Shown here one piece after another: positions 41,187-48,900 of a stretch of 64,000 nucleotides of DNA. The stretch's first letter is position 1, and every line of letters begins with the position of its first letter. The notes under the pieces are model-generated. The model was not told the DNA's origin. It made no database searches and saw only the letters and a list, made by a program, of their open reading frames with translations. Origin of the DNA: Dehalococcoidia bacterium (GTDB lineage: Bacteria; Chloroflexota; Dehalococcoidia; Tepidiformales; Tepidiformaceae). The stretch is taken from assembly GCA_022827945.1 (NCBI GenBank), contig JAJEIT010000017.1, positions 1 to 64,000 of the forward strand. Direction: 5' to 3'. Both the position numbers and the translations under genes were made by a program.

Positions 41187-42326
41187 ATGAAGGTTCAAGT
41201 CCTGCAGGAGAACCTCCAGCGGGGGCTCGCGATCGTCGGGCGCGCGGTCGCCGCCCGGTCGACGCTCCCCATCACCTCAAACGTCCTGATGGCGACGGAC
41301 GGGGGGCGGTTGCGCCTCTCGGCCACCGATCTCGACATCTCCATCAGCACCTGGATCGGGGCGAAGATCGAGGAGGAGGGGGCTACGACGATCCCGGCGC
41401 GGCTGATCACGGACTTCGTGGGGCAGCTGCCGCCGGCGACGGTGTCGATCGAGGTCCCGGAGCGCACCCGCCAGGCGAAGCTGGAGTGCGCGCGCACGGA
41501 GTCGACCATCAACACGATGGATGCCGAGGACTTCCCGCGCATCACGGCGATCGACGAGGGTCCGTCGATCGAGCTGGACGCGGCGACGCTGCGCCGCACG
41601 ATCGACCGGGTGGAGTTCGCAGCAGCGACGGATGACTCGCGGCCGGTCATCACGGGCGTGAGCATCAAGGGTGAAGAGAGCAAGCTGACGTTCGCGGCCT
41701 CGGACGGCTTCCGGCTGGCGGTTTCGGACATTGAGCTGGGCGCCAAGCAGGCGTTCCCGGTGACCGACCTGAACCTGATCGTGCCGGCACGAGCGCTCCG
41801 GGAAGTGGGCCGGCTGATCGGGGACGGAGCGGCGCCGGTGGAGTTGCGCGTGAACGACAAGCAGACACAGGTGCAGTTCTCGATGACGGACGTGGAGCTG
41901 GTGGCGCAGCTGATCCAAGGTACGTTCCCCAACTACAACCAGTTGATCCCGGGAGAGTTCAACACCGCCACGGTGGTGGACGTCGACGACTTCATGCGCG
42001 GGGCGCGCATTGCGGCCATCTTCGCGCGGGACGGGAGCGGCATCGTGCGGCTGCAGGTGCAGCCGTCGGGCGATGGCGGCGCGGGGAAGCTGGTTATCAG
42101 CGCGCGCGCGGACGAGGTCGGGGACAACGAGGGGGAGATCGACGTGAAGGTGGACGGAGAGCCGGCCAAGATCGCGTTCAACAGCCGCTACCTGGCAGAC
42201 GTGCTTGGCGTCCTCGACGGCGAGGTCCGCCTGGAGACAACGAGCCCCTCAAGCCAGGGCGTCTTCCGCCCGGCCGAGGAAGACGGCTACGTGCACGTCG
42301 TTATGCCAATGTTTGTTCAATGGTGA
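41187..42326 (+). CDS. dnaN: DNA polymerase III beta sliding clamp
   Basis: 379 aa, normal length, from ATG at 41187 (M-K-V-Q-V-L-Q-E-N-L). Three clamp domains are recognisable; conserved pieces include A-T-D-L-D-I-S, A-A-S-D-G-F-R-L-A, G-T-F-P-N-Y-N-Q-L-I-P and the C-terminal V-M-P-M-F-V. The last codons (from about 42290) are A/T-rich compared with the rest and lie at the junction with the serine recombinase element, which seems to restore the C-terminus. dnaA is not adjacent. Confidence 0.96.
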   Translation: MKVQVLQENLQRGLAIVGRAVAARSTLPITSNVLMATDGGRLRLSATDLDISISTWIGAKIEEEGATTIPARLITDFVGQLPPATVSIEVPERTRQAKLECARTESTINTMDAEDFPRITAIDEGPSIELDAATLRRTIDRVEFAAATDDSRPVITGVSIKGEESKLTFAASDGFRLAVSDIELGAKQAFPVTDLNLIVPARALREVGRLIGDGAAPVELRVNDKQTQVQFSMTDVELVAQLIQGTFPNYNQLIPGEFNTATVVDVDDFMRGARIAAIFARDGSGIVRLQVQPSGDGGAGKLVISARADEVGDNEGEIDVKVDGEPAKIAFNSRYLADVLGVLDGEVRLETTSPSSQGVFRPAEEDGYVHVVMPMFVQW

Positions 42327-43895
42327 TAAACTGGCGGCAGATTCGGTGCATTCTGGTGGACAATTGGTGGATTTAGCCGATTCTGGAGGTTGTTCGGTCG
42401 GGAGCAGCCCTTCGACCGTGACCTCATCCCGGGTGGCAACCACGCTTAGCTGAACCGCCTCCATCACGCGCTCGTACTGCTCCGGTTCGGCACCGTCGAG
42501 CCGCGCGGCGATGGTCGCGCACACCTGCCGGAGGTCGGCCTCGTCGACGCCGGCCGCGATCGCCGAGGCCGGACGGGCAAGCGTCTCCAACTCCGCGCTG
42601 AGAGCTTCGCGCCGTCGCTGGACCTCGCGGAGTTCGGCGCGCACCACGGTGCCGTCGACCTCGTCATAGCCGAAGAGTTGGACGAGCCGCTCCTCGCGCT
42701 TCTTCAGCGTCGCCAGCTCTGACTCCAGACGCTGGATTGCCTCTCGGGCGGAGTCGGAGTCGTCGGGCCGCCGCAGTTCGTGCAGAACCACCTCGGGTGC
42801 CGTCAGCACCTTGCGCACCTCGTCCCGGATCTCCTGTTCCAGCGCCTCGGCCGGGATGTAGCGGGCCGTACAGGCGCGCGACGTGCTCTTGGTGTACGCG
42901 TGCCGGCAGCGGTAGTAGGGATAGCTCTTACCCTTCGAGGAGAGCGTCTGCCCAACCATCGCGCTCTGGCAGACGCCGCAGCGCAGCCGTCCCCGGAGCG
43001 CATAGTGCCGCCTTGCCACGGGACGGCGGCTCGTGCGCTCGGGGTCGTTCAGGATCGCCTGCACGCGCCCCCAGAGTTCGTCTTCGATGATGGCCGGCGT
43101 CGCGCCGGGAATCTCGATGCGCTCGTCCTCGGGCCGCTCCACAACGCGGGTACGGCGTCTCGCACCCGGCGCACGGACGGGCACCCGCCTGGTGCGGCGG
43201 TACACCGTGCGTCCGATGTACGCCTCGTTGAGGAGCACGCGCCGCACCGTAATCGGGTACCAGCGCCCCCCGGAGAAGGCGGGGATGCCGGCGTCGTTGA
43301 GTTCGCTGGACACTGCCGAGAAGCTGCGGCTGTCGGCGTAGCGCTCGAAGATGCGGCGTACGACCGCCGCCTGGAAGGGCTCGATCTCACGGCGCCCGGT
43401 ATCCGGGCTGTAAATGTAGCCGTAGCAGCCCGCCCCGGTCGCCTGGGGGATGCGGCCGCTACGCGCCCGCTCCTCCTTGCCGCGCATGGTGCGCTCGGCA
43501 ATCTTCTCCCGCTCGACCTCGGCGATGAACGCACGCGCGGCGAGGATGAACCGCCCCACAGCGGTGTCCTCGAAGCGCTCGGTCACGAACTCCAGACGCA
43601 CACCGGCGCGTTCGAACTCGTCGAACAGGATGCCAATGTGGTTCTGGCTGCGCGAGAGGCGATCGACGGCGAAGGCCACGACGACCTCGGCTTCCCCGCT
43701 TCGCAGCGCGGCGCGCAGCTCATCGAGGCCGTCACGCTCGAGCACCCCGCCGCTCGCGGCTTCGCGGATGCGGCGCACCACGCGCCCGCCGCGGTCGGCG
43801 GCCACCTCGTCACAGGCGCGCTCCTGCGTGTCGAGCGAGGTGCCGTCGCGTTCCTGGGCGTCGGTCGAGACGCGGGAGTAGATGATTGCTCGCAT
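42249..43895 (-). CDS. Large serine recombinase
   Basis: 548 aa; GGAG six bases before the ATG at 43895. Resolvase domain: Y6-S-R-V-S10-T-D with catalytic Ser10 and D-R-L-S-R. A recombinase domain follows, then a zinc ribbon (R-C-G-V-C...Y-Y-R-C...R-A-C) and a coiled coil (about 395-470). The C-terminal 26 codons lie antisense within dnaN, so the native end was probably altered by integration. Such proteins insert phage or ICE DNA at a fixed attB. It is the enzyme expected to have placed this island in dnaN. Confidence 0.93.
   Translation of the reverse strand: MRAIIYSRVSTDAQERDGTSLDTQERACDEVAADRGGRVVRRIREAASGGVLERDGLDELRAALRSGEAEVVVAFAVDRLSRSQNHIGILFDEFERAGVRLEFVTERFEDTAVGRFILAARAFIAEVEREKIAERTMRGKEERARSGRIPQATGAGCYGYIYSPDTGRREIEPFQAAVVRRIFERYADSRSFSAVSSELNDAGIPAFSGGRWYPITVRRVLLNEAYIGRTVYRRTRRVPVRAPGARRRTRVVERPEDERIEIPGATPAIIEDELWGRVQAILNDPERTSRRPVARRHYALRGRLRCGVCQSAMVGQTLSSKGKSYPYYRCRHAYTKSTSRACTARYIPAEALEQEIRDEVRKVLTAPEVVLHELRRPDDSDSAREAIQRLESELATLKKREERLVQLFGYDEVDGTVVRAELREVQRRREALSAELETLARPASAIAAGVDEADLRQVCATIAARLDGAEPEQYERVMEAVQLSVVATRDEVTVEGLLPTEQPPESAKSTNCPPECTESAASLSPLNKHWHNDVHVAVFLGRAEDALA
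42285..42335. other. Candidate attachment-site junction in the dnaN 3' end
   Basis: The recombinase frame enters dnaN antisense for 78 bases, and dnaN base composition changes sharply over its last ten codons (GTT, CCA, TTT, CAA in place of GC-ending codons). This is where an integrated element would meet the chromosome. The other junction is not in the window. Confidence 0.45.
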
Positions 43896-43994
43896 GGCAG
43901 TCTCCGTCGGGTGGGGGATGTGAGTCGTCGACACCGTTCGTTCCAGCCTACCCGGTCGAGGCAAGGGAGCGGGCGAAGGAGGCGAGGCTACTCG

Positions 43995-44210
43995 TTAGTG
44001 GCCTTGCCTCTGTTCTGGATCACTGCTCGCGGGCGTTCCCGCCGAGCCAGACGGATGGAGATCGTCGGGAGCGAGCAGCCAGCGCCACAGTTCGTCCCAG
44101 GCGCGCGTACGCGGCCCCGTCCGCCAGTTCGTCGAGAGGGTGAACGCGCGCCGCTCCCGGCCACCCCGGTGGCCGGGCCTCGTGCGCTTGCGCCGCTTCG
44201 CCGATCTCAT
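43995..44210 (-). CDS. Small basic protein upstream of the recombinase, uncertain
   Basis: 71 aa. A basic N-terminus (R-S-A-K-R-R-K-R) is followed by T-N-W-R-T-G-P-R-T-R-A-W-D-E-L-W-R-W-L-L. This tryptophan-rich part looks like real protein rather than a shadow, and codon use is normal. No domain recognised. If real it precedes the recombinase on the same strand and could be a recombination directionality or accessory factor; this is speculation. Confidence 0.4.
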   Translation of the reverse strand: MRSAKRRKRTRPGHRGGRERRAFTLSTNWRTGPRTRAWDELWRWLLAPDDLHPSGSAGTPASSDPEQRQGH

Positions 44211-44275
44211 CTCATCCGACCTCGTACGCCAGGAAAGCGTGAGGGGCTGGAGCGCCGGACGTAATCCCATGAAGA

Positions 44276-44308
44276 GGACTACATCGATGTAGTCCCGCCG
44301 GCGGGACT
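44276..44308. repeat. Two overlapping perfect palindromes sharing one arm
   Basis: 44276-44295 is a 20-base perfect palindrome centred on ATCGAT. 44291-44308 is an 18-base perfect palindrome centred on GCCGGC. They share the AGTCC arm, so GGACT-AGTCC-GGACT can form only one hairpin at a time. It lies between recombinase and the repeat-domain gene. Confidence 0.7.
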
Positions 44309-44366
44309 GCGCTCATCGTCCAGAAGGGCTCTCATGTCAGCGGGCCGTACAGGGAATAGAGGGTGG

Positions 44367-44382
44367 TTGCAGAAAGGCAATC
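44367..44382 (+). repeat. Direct repeat copy 1 (TTGCAGAAAGGCAATC)
   Basis: Thirteen of sixteen bases match a second copy at 44486-44501, 119 bases away. They flank the proposed GTG start at 44438 and may be operator sites. Confidence 0.45.
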
Positions 44383-44437
44383 AGGTCCGAGAACCCCTGC
44401 GGTACAAGGGGAAAACGCCCCCTACAGGAGGTCCGTC

Positions 44438-45850
44438 GTGAAGATTCATCGAGAAGGTCACATTCCAGGGCAAGAAAAACGGAGATTGACAAAAGGCAAT
44501 CGCGAACCGGGGGCCAGTGCCTGGCCCGAGACGGGTGGTGAGGAGACCGGACACGTGCGTGCAGACGACCACGAGGGCGGCGCCAGGAGCGCGGCGAGCG
44601 GGAACAGGGACGAACAGCAGTTGCTGGCGCTGCTGCGAGACCTGGTCGGCCGCGAAGGCCCGGTGAAGGCCGCGGAGGGGCTGGGCGTGACCTACCGCAC
44701 GGTGATGCGCGCCATCGAGACGCACACGCTCACGGGGCGCATGGAGGACGCCCTGAAGCGCCTCCAGCTGGAAGCCGGCAGTGCCGTCGTCGAGCGCCTG
44801 GATGTCCTCGAGCGGCGGCAGGAGCGGCTGGAAACGGGCCTGACGGTGCTGGCCAGGGAGGTGGAGCAACGGCTGGCGGACCGCTCCGGCGCGCCCGGCG
44901 AGGTGCTCGATGCCCTGCCTGCACGCGACTCGCAGGATCAGGTGGGCGAACCGGTCGGGGCCGGTCGGAAGGCGATGAACCCCCGGAAGCCGGACGGGGC
45001 GCCCGCCCTGAGGGGCGCGCCGCCGGCGCCCATCGGCCCGCCGGAGCCCGACGTCGTGACGCGGGAGCCGCAGGAGGGTGAAGCGCTCCTCTTTGGCGAG
45101 GCTGCGCCCCTCATCGCGGAGTGGCGCGAGGCGCGGCAAGGACGGTGGGAGGCGGAGCGCTACATCGACTGGCTGGATACCGAGCGACGCATCTGCCAAC
45201 TGGAGATCACGCTCATCCGCGAGCACTGGTTGACTCTGCCACCGTCCACCGACCCCTGGGACGCCTTCGTCCGGGAGGCCGAGCTGGGGCTACGTGAGAG
45301 GGAGCTGCGGAGCCTGCGCGCGGCCCGGCGGCGGGAGCTGCGCGATGGCGAACCTCGGGGACAGCCGGGAGGACGGGGAAAGCCCACGGGCGGACGGGTC
45401 GAGGCCAGGGGTGGGGCGGCAGTGGACCGGACCCCAGCTGGGATGGGCGCGCCCCGGGCGGTCATCGGCCAGCCGGGGCGCGGCAGGTTCCCGCTCTGCC
45501 ACCCCGAGGTCGTGACCGTGGAACCCATGCCGGAAGAGGAGTTCGACTATGGGGAGGCCGCACCGCTCGTCTTCGAGTGGCGACGGGCGCGCGCGGCCTT
45601 TCTCAGCCACGGCTCGAGCCGCGTGGGGCGCGCCAGGGGTAGGGTCCGCATGTGCGAGCTCGAGCTCGTCCTGATCGGCGACCACAAGTTGACGCTGCCG
45701 CCGTCGACGTACCCGTGGGACGAGTCCCGCCGCCACGACGAGCTGTACTGGGTGAAGGCATCCCTCGCTCACGCGCGCTGGGAACTGGTGCAGGCGCTGT
45801 TCTGGCGCTGGGTGCGGCTCGTGCTCACGCTCGGGCTGTGGCGGAGGTAG
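44438..45850 (+). CDS. Helix-turn-helix protein with two copies of an undescribed domain
   Basis: 470 aa from a GTG with AGGAGG six bases upstream; a later GTG at 44555 with GAGGAG is an alternative. Residues about 58-106 look like a helix-turn-helix (K-A-A-E-G-L-G-V-T-Y-R-T-V-M-R-A-I), 118-148 a coiled coil. Then come two repeats (about 204-302 and 356-457) with a common core: F/Y-G-E-A-A-P-L-x-x-E-W-R, a C-x-L-E-x-x-L-I stretch, and L-T-L-P-P-S-T-x-P-W-D. I do not recognise this domain. A basic Gly/Arg linker joins them. It may regulate or assist the element. Confidence 0.75.
   Translation: MKIHREGHIPGQEKRRLTKGNREPGASAWPETGGEETGHVRADDHEGGARSAASGNRDEQQLLALLRDLVGREGPVKAAEGLGVTYRTVMRAIETHTLTGRMEDALKRLQLEAGSAVVERLDVLERRQERLETGLTVLAREVEQRLADRSGAPGEVLDALPARDSQDQVGEPVGAGRKAMNPRKPDGAPALRGAPPAPIGPPEPDVVTREPQEGEALLFGEAAPLIAEWREARQGRWEAERYIDWLDTERRICQLEITLIREHWLTLPPSTDPWDAFVREAELGLRERELRSLRAARRRELRDGEPRGQPGGRGKPTGGRVEARGGAAVDRTPAGMGAPRAVIGQPGRGRFPLCHPEVVTVEPMPEEEFDYGEAAPLVFEWRRARAAFLSHGSSRVGRARGRVRMCELELVLIGDHKLTLPPSTYPWDESRRHDELYWVKASLAHARWELVQALFWRWVRLVLTLGLWRR
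44486..44501 (+). repeat. Direct repeat copy 2 (TTGACAAAAGGCAATC)
   Basis: Partner of the copy at 44367. It contains a TTGACA hexamer. Its location inside the frame argues that translation might really start later, at the GTG at 44555. Confidence 0.4.
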
Positions 45851-45919
45851 GTGGCAGGACTGGCCCGTTGGGCGACACCAAAGCGCCGCAGCGCGGGGCT
45901 CGTCTTGGCCTCCGTGAGA

Positions 45920-48900
45920 CTAACTGCCGGCTATGCTGATGGCCCGTTTCAAGGCTTCGATAATGCGCTTTCCCGTCCGCTTGAAGCCAAGCTCGTCCAT
46001 CATTTCTCGCAGCAGGTCATCCTCGGTGCGGAGCAGGGTGTCGGACTTAATCCAGCGGGCGACCTGAACCAACTGGCCGAGGCTGTAGTCGTCAATGCTG
46101 TCGTAGCCGGGGCTTCCCCTTGGTGGCACGCCGGGAGAGGGGCCACGCTGGGGGGCCGCTGGGCGCAGTGCCTTTGAGAGCCGTCGGGGTCTGGATGTGC
46201 TTGGCGTGGATGACTCCTCTTCACCAGATGCCGCAACGGCGCGCTTCCAGGCCTCCTCGGCCTTGTCCAGTTCAGTCTCCCGATCACGGAACCATGCCGT
46301 GGACCAGATGCGGTGGAAGCGCCACCCCTTCCCTTCGAGCACTTGCTGGCGGAGGCGGTCACGGTCGCGGGCGGTGGGGGAGGAGTGGTAGCTGGCGCCG
46401 TCCGCCTCGACAGCCAGCACCATCCGCCCTAGTTCCTCGGGATGGGCGCACGCGAAGTCGATGCGGTAGCCAGAGACGCCGTATTGTGCGGTGACCGGGA
46501 TACCACGCCGCTCCAGCCCCTCCTTGATTGAGAGTTCGAACGGGTTGAGCGGGACGTCACTTACGCCCGACCCGAGATCGGCGCCACCAGACGCGGCGTA
46601 TTCGAGGTACTGACGCAGTAGCTCAACGCCTTTGGCCGACGACTTCCCAGGGTCCATGTCCCGGTGGGTGAAGGAAGATACGAGTGTGAGTCGCGAACGG
46701 GCGCGCGTGACAGCAACGTTGAGGCGACGCTCACCGCCATCCTGAAGGATGGGACCGAAGCGGTAGGGGAGGTTCCCATTGGCGTCCTTGTGGTAGCCGA
46801 CACTGAGGATGATGACATCCCGCTCGTCGCCCTGGACACGTTCGATGTTCTTCACGAAGAAGCGCTCTTCGTTCGTCTCGGAGAAGAACTCGTCGAGGGA
46901 GGAGTCGTTGATCTCGCTTAGACGTCGTATCCGCGCGTTCTCGATGTGGTCGGCGTGGTGCTGTCCAAAGGCGATGACGCCGAGGGTCTCCTGCGGCCTC
47001 TCGCGGGCGTGTTCGAGGATGAGGTCGACGACCTTCTCTACCTCGTCGGGGTTGGAGCGCGTGCCGGTTACGCCGGTAATCGGTCGAAAGGGAACGAGGC
47101 AGTGAGAGATAGGGCTATCGACGAGCGCTCCCGGGAAGGCGGTCAGGGAGCTCCCGTAGATGTAGCTGTTCGAGAAGGCGATAAGGCGATCGTCCCGGCT
47201 CCGGTAATGCCACTGCAGCATCTTGTCGCGCAGGAGGACGCCCGCCGCGTCGAGCAGTGACTCCATGTCTTCGGTAAGGGCGACTGCACCCGTGTCGTCC
47301 TCTTCCTCCTCATCGCTGACCGAGTCTCGTCCGAAGAACGACGTGGGCGGAAGCTGACGGCTGTCGCCTGCGATCACCGCCTGGGAGGCTCGAGCAAGAC
47401 TTCCGATCGCCTCGGCGGGAGGAATCTGGGAGGCCTCGTCGAAGATGACGACATCGAAGAGCTGCCGGTCGAGGGGGATCATCTCTGCGGCCAGAACCGG
47501 AGACATCGTCCAGCAGGGACGAAGCGCCGAAAGCACATGAGGTGCTCGGGCGAAGAGTTGGCGCACGCTGAGGTGGCGGCGCTTCTTCGCTGCCTCCCTC
47601 CTGACCAGCGCAGTCTCCTCTTGGTGAACGCTCATGGTCCCGATGATCGCCTCGGCGGTAAGTCGGTGAACGCGCTGGGGATTGGTCTCGAGATGCTGGA
47701 GATCGCTCTCGGCGAACTCGTTCCGGTGACGGGAGTGCCCCTCGCTATCAAACGTCGAGAGTCGCCGGTCATCGAACTCCAGGTCGTCGAGCACGCGCTG
47801 AAGCCATGCGTACTCGACGGCCCTTACCGCCAGCTCAGGAGGAGTCGTTTCTCCAACGCGTTCCATGATGTGCGAAATACCGGTCGCGCGGAATCGCGCT
47901 TGGCGTTCTCGGATGCGTGGGAGGTTTGCGACAACATTGCGATGTGTGGCGAGTCGGTCAAGCGTGCCGGCCAGAACGCTGTAGTCGGTCGCGCCGATGT
48001 CGCCGAGGTCCACGAAGTTGGTCAGGGCTTGGAGCTTGGCCAACAGTTCGTCCACACCCTCGCGAGCACTGTCTAGTCCTGCGGGAACACGTGGCTCTCC
48101 CTGGCCACCCTGCTGAGTCCAGCGTTCTGTCTGCTCCACTGCTTCGCTGACCAATTCGAGGGCTGTTGCTGCCGACAGGTGCTCTCGATGCTGTAGCGCG
48201 TTAGCGACCCTCTTGCGGGCTTCCCAGTGCTCGCTTAACCCTGCCAGGAGCTTCTTCAAGTAGGCGTGGGAGTACTGATGCAGGTCGCTGACCCCACCTC
48301 TCTCACCGAGTTCCGCGAGGGAAGCTAGCAGCTCGTCAACGAGTTCGCGCAGCTGGCTCAGGTTGGAAGGAGCATGAGGGAGGCTGTCGCCAGTTCTGCG
48401 CTCCTGCCACTTGTCGAGCTGTTTGTGGGCCTTCCCTGCGATGTCGAGGAGGTCTGCGTCGGACAGACTCTCACCGTCGCGGTGCGCTCTCCGTAGCTGT
48501 TCCTTCGCCGTCCGGTAGTCCTTCGAGAAGAGCCGAGCCGCGAGCCGGCTCAAGCTCCCGCCCGTCGCGGGAGCCAGGGACGTGACGAGCTGACTCAGGT
48601 CGAGCGCGTAGACTTCGGGCCCGCACCGTTCCAGCGTCTCCGCTACCTCATGGAGTTCGGCTAATACGCTCTTCCACTCAGCGACAGTTGCCGGTCGGGC
48701 CAGTCCCACGTGGTCAAGTGCCTCGAAGACGGCGTCCCTCGTGGTAGGCAAGGCCTTGTCGCCCACCTGAACGATGAGAGCGAAGCCTTCCTCCTCGCGT
48801 TCAGTTCCCTGCCTGAATAACGTGTCGGCCACCTGCGCTGCTGGGCTGTTTTGGTGAAGGGTGAGTGTCTTGAGGAGCGTGGTGTGGTCGAGCTCATAGA

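Noticed and set aside
42327-42420. ATTCTGG and GGTGGA short repeats behind dnaN as att core sites
   Set aside because: Too short and inside the recombinase coding region; no second junction to compare.
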